Positions 24,906-33,266 of a stretch of 64,000 nt of DNA are shown piece by piece. Position 1 is the stretch's first letter. Every line of letters starts with the position of its first letter. The notes beneath the pieces are model-generated. The model saw only the letters and a program-made list of their open reading frames with translations. It made no database searches and was not told the origin of the DNA. The DNA lies in assembly GCF_900110955.1 (NCBI RefSeq), contig NZ_FOFR01000007.1, positions 263,508-327,507 on the forward strand. The letters are read 5' to 3'. The position numbers were made by a program, and so were the translations under genes. Origin of the DNA: Lentzea xinjiangensis (GTDB taxonomy: Bacteria; Actinomycetota; Actinomycetes; Mycobacteriales; Pseudonocardiaceae).

Positions 24906-25796
24906 TCAGAACACCGACCAGCCCGTGAGAGTCGTGAACCGGTCCAGCGCGTCGACCCCGGCCACGGAGTTGCCGCGGGCGTCCAGACCGGGGCTCCACA
25001 CGCAGATCGCGCACCTGCCGGGGACGACCGCGATGACGCCGCCGCCGACGCCGCTCTTGCCGGGCAGGCCGACGCGGTAGGCGAACTGGCCGGCGGCGTC
25101 GTAGGTGCCGCAGGTGAGCATCACCGCGTTGACGCGCTTGGCGCCGCTGACGCCGAGCAGCCGGGTACCGTCGTTGCGGACGCCGTGACGGGCGAGGAAC
25201 AGGGTGGCCCGGGCCAGGTCCGCGCAGCTCATCGCGATCGAGCACTGCCGCACGTACTCCCGCACGACGACGTCGACGTCGTTGCGCATGTTGCCGTACG
25301 AGCTCATGAAGTGCGCGAGAGCGCGGTTGCGATCGGAGTGGCCTAGCTCGGACTTGGCGACCTCGGGATCGACGTCGAGGGCCGGATTGCCGCTCTCCCG
25401 GCGCAGGAAGCCGAGCAGCCGGTCCGCGGCACCGAGTCCGAGGTGGTCGGTGACGACGAGCGCGCCGGCGTTGATGAACGGGTTGCGCGGGATGCCCTGC
25501 TCGGTCTCCAGCTGCACGAGCGAGTTGAACGGCGACCCGGACGGCTCGCGGCCCACGCGCGACCACACGCCGTCGTCCCGGGACAGGGCCAGCGCGAGGG
25601 TGAAGACCTTGGAGATGCTCTGGATCGAGAACGGCGTGAGGTGGTCCCCCGCGCCGAAGACCTCGCCGTCGAGGGTGGCGACGGCGAGGCCGAAGGCGTG
25701 CGGGTCGGTCCTGGCGAGGGCCGGGATGTACCCGGCCACCTCACCCCCTGGCGTGACCTCGGCGGCGATGCGGTTCACCAGTTGCTGGAGCTCCAT
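24906..25796 (-). CDS. glsA: glutaminase A
   Basis: Serine-dependent beta-lactamase-fold glutaminase of 296 residues that converts glutamine to glutamate and ammonia. Motifs: FSIQSISKVFTLALAL with the catalytic Ser-x-x-Lys, EPSGSPFNSLVQLE, GIPRNPFINAGALV, the Tyr in SSYGNMRNDVDVVV, and GLPGKSGVGGGVIAVVPG. It lacks the C-terminal STAS domain found in some relatives. The start gives the normal length for short bacterial GlsA. It is 32 bases upstream of the M20 gene on the same strand. Confidence 0.95.
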   Translation of the reverse strand: MELQQLVNRIAAEVTPGGEVAGYIPALARTDPHAFGLAVATLDGEVFGAGDHLTPFSIQSISKVFTLALALSRDDGVWSRVGREPSGSPFNSLVQLETEQGIPRNPFINAGALVVTDHLGLGAADRLLGFLRRESGNPALDVDPEVAKSELGHSDRNRALAHFMSSYGNMRNDVDVVVREYVRQCSIAMSCADLARATLFLARHGVRNDGTRLLGVSGAKRVNAVMLTCGTYDAAGQFAYRVGLPGKSGVGGGVIAVVPGRCAICVWSPGLDARGNSVAGVDALDRFTTLTGWSVF

Positions 25797-25817
25797 GCCG
25801 CCGATCCCACCACGGGA

Positions 25818-26417
25818 TCAGGAGGCCGCCACCGGGAACTCGTGGAACTTGGTGACCTGGCCGGGCTTGACCGTGCAGGGGACGTGCACGACGCCGATCC
25901 ACGTCGGCTCGCCGTTGGCGTAGCGCGGCGTCAGCGCGAGGTCCGCGTTGCCGAGGTTGATCGTGGTCGGGCCGGCGTTCGCGAGCGTCAGCCCCGGCAG
26001 GGTGCCGGTGGCGACGACCTCGAAGGAGCCGGAGGAGGGCACCGGCGTGTTCGGGATGGTCAGCGTCGACGTCAGGTTCTGGACGCTGCCGGCGTTGTCC
26101 ACCGCGATGGTCGTGGTCATCGTGCCGTCGACGGAACGGCCGCCGATCCACCACAGCGTGTTGCGGACGTCGTCGGACACGGTGGTGGTGACCGTCGCCG
26201 AGGCCGGCGCGGTCGGCACCCCGACGACGGCCGAGTCCGGCAGATTGGGCGAGCTGACCACGGACGGCATGTCGTGCGTGCCGGCGATCGAGAACTGGCA
26301 CGAGTAGGTGATGTTCAGCTCCGCCTCGGCGGCCGAGCCGGTGCCGGCGGTCGCCACGCCGAACGCTCCGGCGAGCAGAACGCAGGCGGCGGCACGCGCG
26401 AGAAATCCGGTCTTCAT
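25818..26417 (-). CDS. secreted DUF6801 domain protein
   Basis: Exported protein of 199 residues. ATG 26417 is preceded by AGGAGG and gives the signal peptide MKTGFLARAAACVLLAGAFG with cleavage near GSAAEA; an in-frame ATG at 26450 is less likely. The mature part begins ELNITYSCQFSIAGTHDMPSVV, typical of the immunoglobulin-like DUF6801 family, and ends with TWIGVVHVPCTVKPGQVTKFHEF. Two cysteines probably form a disulfide. Role unknown, extracellular. Confidence 0.85.
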   Translation of the reverse strand: MKTGFLARAAACVLLAGAFGVATAGTGSAAEAELNITYSCQFSIAGTHDMPSVVSSPNLPDSAVVGVPTAPASATVTTTVSDDVRNTLWWIGGRSVDGTMTTTIAVDNAGSVQNLTSTLTIPNTPVPSSGSFEVVATGTLPGLTLANAGPTTINLGNADLALTPRYANGEPTWIGVVHVPCTVKPGQVTKFHEFPVAAS

Positions 26418-26560
26418 CTGCAGGGACCTCCTGAGTACGACATTGAACTGCAAGAAGGCGGTGTTGCGTTACTCGCCAGTAAAGTAACCGCGCCGCATTC
26501 CGGGAGGCAAGCGAAAAGGCGCTTTTGTCATCCGCGTGCGGAATTGCTTCCGGCGATTTG

Positions 26561-27718
26561 TCAGTCACGCTGCAACAAATAGTGGGCGCGCAGTGCGAGT
26601 TCGAGGGTGAAGCGCTCCTCGGCGTCGTGCATCCGGTCGCCGAAGAGTTCGTCCAACTGGTTCACGCGGTAGCGGACGGTCTGCGGGTGCACCTGCAGCC
26701 GGGCGGCGACCTCGGGCGCGCCGCCCCGCGCCGACAGCCACACGAGCAGCGTCTCGGCGAGCTTGGTGCGCTGCCGGTCGGTGAGCGGGGCGAGCGGCGC
26801 GAGCGCCCGTTCGGCGAGCTGGCGGGCCAGGAACTCGTCGGCGAGCAGGGTCAGCTCGACGAGGTGGTCGGCGCAGTCGAGGACCGGCTGGTCCGGCAGG
26901 ACCTTCGCCCTGACCAGGGCGAGCACCTGCCGTGCGCAGGTCAGCGACCGGCGGGCCTGGGCCGGCGCCACCGGCAGTCCCACCGCGGCCCGCCACCCCG
27001 GCAGGGCCCGGCGCAGCCGCTGCGGCACGGCCACCGGGTCCGGCACCAGCAGGTAGGGCGTGGCGTCCTCGAAGTTGACCAGCACCTCCGCGGGCAGGTC
27101 GCCGACCGGCGCGGCGGAGGGTTCCAGGGCCACCGCGCACAGCCGGCCGGGCATCGGCCAGGCCGCCGCCCGCGCCGCGTCCAGCACCGCCTGCCAGTTG
27201 CCGGCCGGGTCGCCGACGAGCAGCTCCATCAGCTTGCGGCGCTTGCGCTCCAGCGTGCCCGCCGCACTCGCCTGGGCGGCCGCGTAGCCCTCGACCGACA
27301 GGCTCACCAGCTCGTCGACGTGGGCGAACATCGCCTCGCCCAGCACCGAAACCAGGTGCAGCGGCAGCCCGCGCCGCTCGGCGAACCCGCAGACGTGCCG
27401 CCAGGCGATCCGCGCCCCGATCCGGTAGGCCGCCTGCAGGCTGTCCAGGCTGCGGCCGGACTTGAACTCCCAGGCGCCGAGCTTGCGGTGGATGTCGTCG
27501 TGCGGGTCCGGCTCGGACTCCGGCGCGGCGATCCGGTCGACGAACTTCACCAGCGCCTGCCGAATGCCGTCGACGACGTTGTCCCGGAACCGGCTGTATT
27601 CGGGAATGGCTTTCTCGATGGCCTCGAAAATGCTCAGCGACACCGGCGCCACCTCCATCCGGAGCAGCGGCGCCAGCTCTCGCGGGACCGATCTGCGCGG
27701 ATCGTCCGGCTGAGTCAT
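26561..27718 (-). CDS. PucR family transcriptional regulator
   Basis: Regulator of 385 residues. The N-terminal part is a RsbRD-like helical sensory domain (SIFEAIEKAIPEYSRFRDNVVDGIRQAL). The C-terminal PucR HTH is KLAETLLVWLSARGGAPEVAARLQVHPQTVRYRVNQLDELFGDRMHDAEERFTLELALRA split here as LQVHPQTVRYRVNQLDELFG. Typical of actinobacterial PucR/CdaR-like activators. Target unknown; the gene stands alone. Confidence 0.9.
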   Translation of the reverse strand: MTQPDDPRRSVPRELAPLLRMEVAPVSLSIFEAIEKAIPEYSRFRDNVVDGIRQALVKFVDRIAAPESEPDPHDDIHRKLGAWEFKSGRSLDSLQAAYRIGARIAWRHVCGFAERRGLPLHLVSVLGEAMFAHVDELVSLSVEGYAAAQASAAGTLERKRRKLMELLVGDPAGNWQAVLDAARAAAWPMPGRLCAVALEPSAAPVGDLPAEVLVNFEDATPYLLVPDPVAVPQRLRRALPGWRAAVGLPVAPAQARRSLTCARQVLALVRAKVLPDQPVLDCADHLVELTLLADEFLARQLAERALAPLAPLTDRQRTKLAETLLVWLSARGGAPEVAARLQVHPQTVRYRVNQLDELFGDRMHDAEERFTLELALRAHYLLQRD

Positions 27719-27776
27719 CCTCGCGAGTGTAGGAGGAAAACGAAACCGGGTCGTTCAGCCAACCGGACCAAGTGGT

Positions 27777-28445
27777 TCACATCAGGAACAACCGCGCGAC
27801 CGCGTCGCGTGCCACCAGGAACCCGGCGATGCCGAGGACCCAGCCCGTGGTGCTCGCCCCCTTCTCGGTGAACCACGTGGAGATCCGGTTCAGCAGGGGC
27901 TCGACCCGGCGGCGCAGCGCGAGCCTGGCCGCGAGCAGGACCACCGCGGGCACGATCATGACCAGGCAGTACCCGGCGAGCAGCAGCCCGACCTGGGCGG
28001 GCCTCAGGTCGGCGGCGCTCATCATGCCGATCGCGCCCAGGTACGGCAGCATCGTCGCGAGCTCGACCACACCCGCCAGCACCGCCACGCCCGCGAGCGC
28101 GAGCACGGACCCGTTGGCGCTGATCCGGTCCCGCCACTTCCCCGTGTTCGGCTTCTTCTTGCTGTCGAACCGGAAGCTGATGACGAACAGGAACACGCCG
28201 ATCGCGAGCTGTACCCACAGGGCGACCGGGCCGTCGAGGTGGCCGGCCACCTGCGAGGCGCCGAGCACGATCAGGACGCCGACCACGAAGTAGAACACCG
28301 TGATCGTGCCGAGGTAGACGCCGAACCGGCTGAGCCTCAGCCGCCCCGGTGTGAGCATGAGCCAGATCGGGATGAAGAGCGTCCCGATGCTCGTCGAGTC
28401 GAGCAGCGCCAGTCCCGCCAGCGCCGCCACCAGTCCCCAGGTCAT
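27777..28445 (-). CDS. GAP family protein (Sap-like membrane exporter)
   Basis: Membrane protein of 222 residues with six helices, MTWGLVAALAGLALLDSTSIGTLFIPIWLM..., matching the GAP/Sap family that includes mycobacterial sulfolipid and glycopeptidolipid addressing proteins (LysE-like fold). ATG 28445 overlaps the TetR stop (ATGA), so it is preferred over GTG 28457. It is co-translated with the TetR gene, which probably controls it. The cargo is unknown. Confidence 0.85.
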   Translation of the reverse strand: MTWGLVAALAGLALLDSTSIGTLFIPIWLMLTPGRLRLSRFGVYLGTITVFYFVVGVLIVLGASQVAGHLDGPVALWVQLAIGVFLFVISFRFDSKKKPNTGKWRDRISANGSVLALAGVAVLAGVVELATMLPYLGAIGMMSAADLRPAQVGLLLAGYCLVMIVPAVVLLAARLALRRRVEPLLNRISTWFTEKGASTTGWVLGIAGFLVARDAVARLFLM

Positions 28446-29008
28446 CCGTTCCCCCACAGTCTGGCGAGGTGGCGGGCGATCACCCGGCTCGCCACCTCCG
28501 CCGTCATCACGTCCGGCTCCAGGGCGCGTTGCGTCGTCACCCCGTCGACCAGGGCGGCGAGCCCGACGGCCTCCCCGCCGTCACGACCCGCCACCTCCAG
28601 CACATGCCGGCACAGCTCCCTGATCTCTTGTGCACCCACTACGTGCCGTTGCAGCAGCACGGGATTGGCCGCCGCGCGTGCGGCGAACGCGAGCCACACC
28701 CGTGCACGCGCCGCGTCGTCGACGAGCGCGATGGCGCACAACGCCTTGTGCAGCCGGTCCTGAAGGCTCCCCTCTTGGTTCAGCACCTCCCGCACGCTCG
28801 CGGTGAGCTCCTCCACGAGCTGGTCCTGCGCGAACAGCAGCAGCTCGTCCTTGCTGCGGAAGTACTTCTGCAGCAGGCCCGTGGTGGCGTTCAGCTCCCT
28901 GGCGATCCTGGGCAGGCTCGCCGCGTCGAGCCCCTCGGCGTCCACCACCCGGTAGAGGGCGGCGACCACCTGCTGACGGCGCTCGACGGGATCCGCGTGT
29001 TTTGGCAC
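28442..29008 (-). CDS. TetR/AcrR family transcriptional regulator
   Basis: Repressor of 188 residues. The N-terminal HTH reads VVAALYRVVDAEGLDAASLPRIARELNATTGLLQKYFRSKDELL in the canonical TetR pattern (LLQKYFRSKDELL recognition end). The C-terminal domain resembles the BetI-type dimerisation fold (ARVWLAFAARAAANPVLLQRH). The gene begins directly beside a 12-bp perfect palindrome and is divergent from the ABC-two-component operon. Confidence 0.92.
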   Translation of the reverse strand: MPKHADPVERRQQVVAALYRVVDAEGLDAASLPRIARELNATTGLLQKYFRSKDELLLFAQDQLVEELTASVREVLNQEGSLQDRLHKALCAIALVDDAARARVWLAFAARAAANPVLLQRHVVGAQEIRELCRHVLEVAGRDGGEAVGLAALVDGVTTQRALEPDVMTAEVASRVIARHLARLWGNG

Positions 29009-29040
29009 GACCGTTAGATTACGTCCTTAATCTAACGGTC
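29009..29040. promoter_or_regulatory. TetR operator palindrome GACCGTTAGATT-N8-AATCTAACGGTC
   Basis: Perfect 12-bp arms at 29009-29020 and 29029-29040 directly abut the tetR start codon. Arm length, spacing and position fit a TetR-family dimer site and imply autoregulation. The distance to the divergent ABC gene is 85 bp, so control of that operon is possible. Confidence 0.75.
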
Positions 29041-29125
29041 GCAAGTCGCGTCCATGACATCTGTCATGGGGAACTGATGTGGGGCGGCACTGCCCAACGG
29101 CCGTCTCGGCCGAGATCGTGAACGC

Positions 29126-30010
29126 ATGACAGCGATCGAGGTGCGCGGGCTGACTCGCCGGTACAGCGGGGGTTTCGAGGCCGTACGCAACGTGTCGTTC
29201 GACGTCGAGCGCGGCGAGATGTTCGCCCTCCTCGGCACGAACGGCGCGGGCAAGACGTCCACAGTGGAGGTGGTGGAGGGACTCTCCCGCCCGGCCGAGG
29301 GGACCGTGCGGGTGCTCGGGCACGACCCGTTCAGCGAACGCAGGCTCGTCCGGCCACGGGTCGGCGTGATGTTGCAGGAAGGCGGCTTCCCGCCCGACCT
29401 GACGGTGAGCGAGGCCACCGGGATGTGGGCGGGGACGCTGACCTCGCCGCGGCCGGTCGACGAGGCGTTGTCCCTGGTGGACCTGACGCACCGGGCCTCG
29501 GTGCGGGTGAAGCAGCTCTCCGGCGGCGAGCGGCGCCGCCTCGACCTGGCGCTGGCCCTGCTGGGCAAGCCCGAGGTGCTCTTCCTCGACGAGCCGACCA
29601 CCGGGCTCGACCCGGAGAGCCGCCGCAACACGTGGAAGCTGATCCGTGCGCTGCTGCTCGAAGGCGTGACCGTGCTGCTGACCACGCACTACCTGGAGGA
29701 GGCGCAGGCGCTGGCCGACCGGCTCGCGATCATGCACCGCGGCCGGATCGTCGCGCAGGGAACGGTCTCGGAGGTCGTGGACGCCTACCCGGCCCGCATC
29801 TCGTTCGTACCGCCCGAGGGCGTGCCCCTGCCGGTCGTGGTGGAGGCGGAGGTGTCGGGGCGCGTGACGGTGCGGACCAACAACTTGCAGGAGTCGCTGC
29901 ACGAGCTGCTCTCGTGGGCTCACGCGAACGGCGTCGTGCTGTCCGGTCTGGACGCGCGGTCGGCTTCGCTCGAGGAAGCGTTCCTGGCGATCGCGGAGGA
30001 GGCGGCATGA
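29126..30010 (+). CDS. ABC transporter ATP-binding protein
   Basis: Nucleotide-binding subunit of 294 residues. Walker A LLGTNGAGKTS near residue 36, Q-loop VMLQEGGF, signature VKQLSGGERRRL, Walker B VLFLDEPTTGLDP, H-loop TTHYLEEAQ. The C-terminal region (EVSGRVTVRTNNLQESLHELLSWA) is that of DrrA/CcmA-type drug or lipid exporters. The stop overlaps the permease start (ATGA). It is the first gene of a four-gene co-translated unit. Confidence 0.95.
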   Translation: MTAIEVRGLTRRYSGGFEAVRNVSFDVERGEMFALLGTNGAGKTSTVEVVEGLSRPAEGTVRVLGHDPFSERRLVRPRVGVMLQEGGFPPDLTVSEATGMWAGTLTSPRPVDEALSLVDLTHRASVRVKQLSGGERRRLDLALALLGKPEVLFLDEPTTGLDPESRRNTWKLIRALLLEGVTVLLTTHYLEEAQALADRLAIMHRGRIVAQGTVSEVVDAYPARISFVPPEGVPLPVVVEAEVSGRVTVRTNNLQESLHELLSWAHANGVVLSGLDARSASLEEAFLAIAEEAA

Positions 30011-30714
30011 GGGCCGTGGCCGTGGGCAAGGCCGAGCTGAAGCTGTTCTGGCGCAACCGGACCGCGCTGTTCAACTCGCTGGTGCTGCCGTTGTTGCTCG
30101 TGCCGCTGCTGATCTCGGTGGACCTCGACGGCAGGGCCCTGGTGGTCGGCGTCATCGGGTTCGTGCTGCTGATGGCGGTGTACTACAACCTCGTCACCAC
30201 GTTCGTGGCGCGGCGCGAGGAGCTGGTGCTCAAACGGCTGCGCGTCGGTGAGCTGACGGACCCGGAGATCCTCCTCGGCGCGTCCCTGCCGTCCGTCGTC
30301 GTGGGCCTGGGGCAGACGGCGTTGTTCGCGGTGATCATCGGCGCGATGACGGACGTGGCGCTGCCGGCCCGCCCGTGGTTCCTCCTGGCCGGCGTGGCCG
30401 GCGGCGTGGTCGTGTTCGTGCTGCTCGCGGCGGCGTCCTCGGCGTTCACCCGCACCGTCGAGATGGCGCAGGTGACGTCACTGCCGGTGCTGATGGCGTG
30501 CATGCTGGGCTCCGGGCTGGTGATCCCGCTGTCCGCACTGCCGGAGCAGGTCGCGTCGGTGCTGGAGTTCCTGCCGCTGACGCCCGTGCTCGACCTGCTG
30601 CGCGCCGGCTGGGAAGACGGTCCGGTGCTGCGCCCGATGCTCGTCCTGGCGGTGTGGACCGGCCTCGGGACCTACGCTGTACGCCGGTGGTTCCGGTGGG
30701 ATCCTCGGAGGTGA
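30007..30714 (+). CDS. ABC-2 type permease
   Basis: Membrane subunit of 235 residues with about six helices (NSLVLPLLLVPLLISV, ALVVGVIGFVLLMAVYYNLVT, VVGLGQTALFAVIIGAM, FLLAGVAGGVVVFVLLAAA, SLPVLMACMLGSGLVIPLSAL, MLVLAVWTGLGTYAV). The pattern is that of ABC-2 exporters of the DrrB/YadH type. It pairs with the preceding ATPase and overlaps the following kinase gene by four bases (GTGA). Probable export of a drug or envelope compound. Confidence 0.92.
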   Translation: MRAVAVGKAELKLFWRNRTALFNSLVLPLLLVPLLISVDLDGRALVVGVIGFVLLMAVYYNLVTTFVARREELVLKRLRVGELTDPEILLGASLPSVVVGLGQTALFAVIIGAMTDVALPARPWFLLAGVAGGVVVFVLLAAASSAFTRTVEMAQVTSLPVLMACMLGSGLVIPLSALPEQVASVLEFLPLTPVLDLLRAGWEDGPVLRPMLVLAVWTGLGTYAVRRWFRWDPRR

Positions 30715-31853
30715 GCTTGCTCGGCTGGTGGTCGTCACGTGGCAACGCGGCGCGGTTCGACCTGTTCGTCCGCGGCACGTTCTACGTGACCTACCTGTTC
30801 CTGCCACCGCTGCTGCTCCTGGGCATGGCCGGCGAGATCGGCACGGCCGCCGTCCTCGTACTCACGACGGCCGTGCTGGTCCACACCCTGCTCAGCGTGC
30901 GGCTGGTCCACCTCGGCATCGAGCACTACCTCGGCAGGGTCCCGTACCCCCGGCTGTGGCTGGCGATCTTCCTGGTCGTCACCTGCGTCGTGCTGGCCGC
31001 CGGAGAGCTCGCCTACCCCCACCCGGCTCCCGGCAAGCCCGACAGCCCCGCCGACGGCATCGCGGTGCTGCTCCTGGTGCTGACAATCACGGCGCTCTCC
31101 ACGGTGCTCCGCCCGCTCCCCCTGACCCTGGCGACCGCGGCGGGCAGCACCTTCCTCTTCCTCACCGCGCCCCCAGGCCACGCGATGGCGATGAGCCTCA
31201 TGCTGGCGTTCGTGGCGCTCGCCTTCCGCACCACGCTGTGGATGCTCAGCCTGGTCTGGGAGCTCGACCGCTCCCGCGAGGTCCGCGCAAGCCTCGCCGT
31301 GGCCGAGGAACGCCTCCGCTTCGCCCGCGACCTGCACGACGTGGTCGGCCGCAACCTCTCCGTCGTGGCCCTGAAAGCCGAACTGGCGGCCCAGCTGGCC
31401 CGCCGCGGCCGCACGTCGTCCGCCGTCGACGAGATGCTCGAGGTCCGCCGCCTCGCCCAGGACTCGATGGACGAACTGCGCGCCGTCGTGAGCGGCTACC
31501 GCACCGCCGACCTGTCCGTGGAACTGGCCGGCGCACGATCCCTGCTCGCCTCCGCGGGCATCGACTGCCGCGTGATCGGCGACGTGACGTTCGACGGCGA
31601 ACCAGCCGGCGCGCTGGGCTGGGCGGTGCGCGAGGGAGTGACCAACGTGCTGCGCCACAGCGAGGCCCGCACGTGCACGATCATGTTGCGGGGCAAGAAG
31701 CTCACGATGTCCAACGACGGCGCCTCGACCACCGGCTTCCGCTTCGGCAGCGGCCTGACAGGCCTGCGTGAACGAGTCTCGGCCCTGGGCGGCTCCGTGA
31801 CCGCGGCGTCCGAAGCCCCCAACCGCTTCGTGCTGACCGTGGAGCTCCCGTGA
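30711..31853 (+). CDS. sensor histidine kinase (DesK/NarL-partner type)
   Basis: Membrane kinase of 380 residues from GTG 30711. Five or six helices occupy residues 20-190, then the HisKA_3 dimerisation box RFARDLHDVVGRNLSVVALKAEL with the phospho-His, and a HATPase domain with N-box WAVREGVTNVLRHSEA and G-box FGSGLTGLRERVSALGG. The short sensor with no extracellular domain suggests it senses membrane state or the adjacent transporter. It is coupled by GTGA overlaps on both sides. Confidence 0.93.
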   Translation: MSLLGWWSSRGNAARFDLFVRGTFYVTYLFLPPLLLLGMAGEIGTAAVLVLTTAVLVHTLLSVRLVHLGIEHYLGRVPYPRLWLAIFLVVTCVVLAAGELAYPHPAPGKPDSPADGIAVLLLVLTITALSTVLRPLPLTLATAAGSTFLFLTAPPGHAMAMSLMLAFVALAFRTTLWMLSLVWELDRSREVRASLAVAEERLRFARDLHDVVGRNLSVVALKAELAAQLARRGRTSSAVDEMLEVRRLAQDSMDELRAVVSGYRTADLSVELAGARSLLASAGIDCRVIGDVTFDGEPAGALGWAVREGVTNVLRHSEARTCTIMLRGKKLTMSNDGASTTGFRFGSGLTGLRERVSALGGSVTAASEAPNRFVLTVELP

Positions 31854-32455
31854 TCCGCATCCTGCTGGCCGACGACGAACACCTGATCCGCGGAGCCATG
31901 GCCGCCCTGCTCTCCCTGGAAGACGACCTGCAGGTAGTGGCCCAAGCCGCCACCGGCGCCGAAGCCCTGGCCACCGCCAGGGTCGTCCACCCCGACGTAG
32001 CCGTGATCGACCTGCAGATGCCGGACCTCGACGGCGTCTCCGTGGCCCAAGCCCTCGCCACCGACCTCCCCACCTGCCGCACCATGATCGTCACCAGCCA
32101 CGGCCGCCCGGGCCACCTGAAACGAGCCCTGGCCGCAGGCGTGCGGGGCTTCCTCCCGAAAACCGTCTCGGCGGACGTCCTGGCCACCGTCGTCCGCACC
32201 GTCCACACAGGAGGCCGCTACGTCGACCCGGCCCTGGCCGCCGAAGCCATCAGCGCCGGCGACAGCCCCCTGACCCCACGCGAGGCAGACGTCCTGGAAC
32301 TGGCCCTGGAAGGCGCCCCCATCGACGAAATAGCCCGCCGAGCCTCCCTATCCCCCGGCACGGTCCGCAACTACCTCTCCTCAGCCGTGGGCAAAACCGG
32401 CGCCTCGAACCGCCACGAAGCAGCCCGCTTCGCACGCGCCAAAGGCTGGATTTAG
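31850..32455 (+). CDS. LuxR-type response regulator (NarL/FixJ family)
   Basis: Response regulator of 201 residues from GTG 31850. The receiver domain has the acidic pocket LLADDEHLIRGAM, the phospho-Asp in VAVIDLQMPDLDG and the Lys in GFLPKTVSAD. The LuxR HTH is LTPREADVLELALEGAPIDEIARRASLSPGTVRNYLSSAVGKTGASNRHEA as two halves around APIDEIARRASLSPGTVRN. It completes the operon with the ABC exporter and kinase, probably controlling it. Confidence 0.94.
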   Translation: MIRILLADDEHLIRGAMAALLSLEDDLQVVAQAATGAEALATARVVHPDVAVIDLQMPDLDGVSVAQALATDLPTCRTMIVTSHGRPGHLKRALAAGVRGFLPKTVSADVLATVVRTVHTGGRYVDPALAAEAISAGDSPLTPREADVLELALEGAPIDEIARRASLSPGTVRNYLSSAVGKTGASNRHEAARFARAKGWI

Positions 32456-32622
32456 GTCCCCCGGCCCCTCGAGACCGCCGCACAGAGTTTCGGCCAGACG
32501 CCACACCCCCACCACCTGCGCTACCAGCACAAACATCGCCCGGCACCCCCGATTTTGGCCCACGGCGACGATCATGTAACCTATGCACACACCACGGCGA
32601 GAGCCGAGGCAGAACTGAATAC

Positions 32623-32705
32623 GTCCGGGTGGCGGAATGGCAGACGCGCTAGCTTGAGGTGCTAGTCCCCGCAAGGGGGTGGGGGTTCAAGTCCCCCCTC
32701 GGACA
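32623..32705 (+). tRNA. tRNA-Leu (anticodon GAG)
   Basis: Class II tRNA of 83 bases. The acceptor arms GTCCGGG (32623-32629) and CTCGGAC (32698-32704) pair with one G-T; discriminator A73 at 32705. The anticodon stem CTAGC/GCTAG closes loop TTGAGGT, giving GAG. A long variable arm TCCCCGCAAGGGGG and T arm GGGGG-TTCAAGT-CCCCC are present. CCA is not encoded. The integrase gene lies just downstream, so the 3' half is the likely attachment site. Confidence 0.97.
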
Positions 32706-32712
32706 CGAAAAA

Positions 32713-32728
32713 GTGGCACGTGTGCCAC
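32713..32728. repeat. palindrome GTGGCAC-GT-GTGCCAC between tRNA and integrase module
   Basis: Perfect 7-bp arms with a 2-bp centre, eight bases after the tRNA end. It may be an arm-type integrase site, an operator for the AbrB-like protein, or part of the tRNA terminator region. Confidence 0.5.
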
Positions 32729-32737
32729 GTCTACGTG

Positions 32738-32771
32738 ACAGGTGCTCAAGTACGCTTGAGCACCTGTTTTG
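32738..32771 (+). terminator. intrinsic terminator after tRNA-Leu
   Basis: Perfect 13-bp stem, ACAGGTGCTCAAG (32738-32750) and CTTGAGCACCTGT (32755-32767), with tetraloop TACG and a T-run continuing to 32770. It is the classic form and would end tRNA transcription before the island. Confidence 0.9.
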
Positions 32772-32801
32772 CGTTTCGGCGCCACTTCCGGGTGGCGTTC
32801 G

Positions 32802-33266
32802 ATGACCATTTCCTACATCCGTCCCATCGTTCCTGACACCGCGCCAGGAAACACACGGGGCGCATCTGCCCGTATTGCCGGTCAGCCTCTCCCGCTTATC
32901 GCCGTTCCGGTATCACCGCCGCAACGGCTGAGCAACGTCCTGTACAGCGTCGCCACGGTCGACGAACGCGGCCGGGTCGCTGACCGCCAGATGACCGCCG
33001 CGTTGAACTGGACCGCCGCAACCCGCCTGAGCATCCGCGAACACGACGGCCTGCTGGCTGTGGCCGCCGACCCGCACGGCGTCTTCAAGCTCACTAGACA
33101 AGGACACGTCCGGCTACCGGCCGACGCCCGTCGAGCAGCGCACCTGGGTACCGGCGACCGGGTGCTGCTCGTCGCTCACCTCGACCAGCAGACGGTCACG
33201 GTGTTCCCGCCCGGCGCGCTGGACCAGTTGGTGCTGCCCGTCCTGCAAGGCGGTGAGGACCTGTGA
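32802..33266 (+). CDS. AbrB/SpoVT-like DNA-binding protein coupled to integrase
   Basis: Protein of 154 residues, MTISYIRPIVPDTAPGNTRG..., with two swapped-hairpin-like segments: VYSVATVDERGRVADRQMTAAL-like near 45-70 and VFKLTRQGHVRLPADARRAAHLGTGDRVLLVA near 100-135, the second a clear AbrB motif. ATG 32802 is preferred over upstream frames. The stop overlaps the integrase GTG (GTGA), so the two are made together. It may serve as a directionality factor or repressor of the element; this is inference from coupling. Confidence 0.8.
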   Translation: MTISYIRPIVPDTAPGNTRGASARIAGQPLPLIAVPVSPPQRLSNVLYSVATVDERGRVADRQMTAALNWTAATRLSIREHDGLLAVAADPHGVFKLTRQGHVRLPADARRAAHLGTGDRVLLVAHLDQQTVTVFPPGALDQLVLPVLQGGEDL

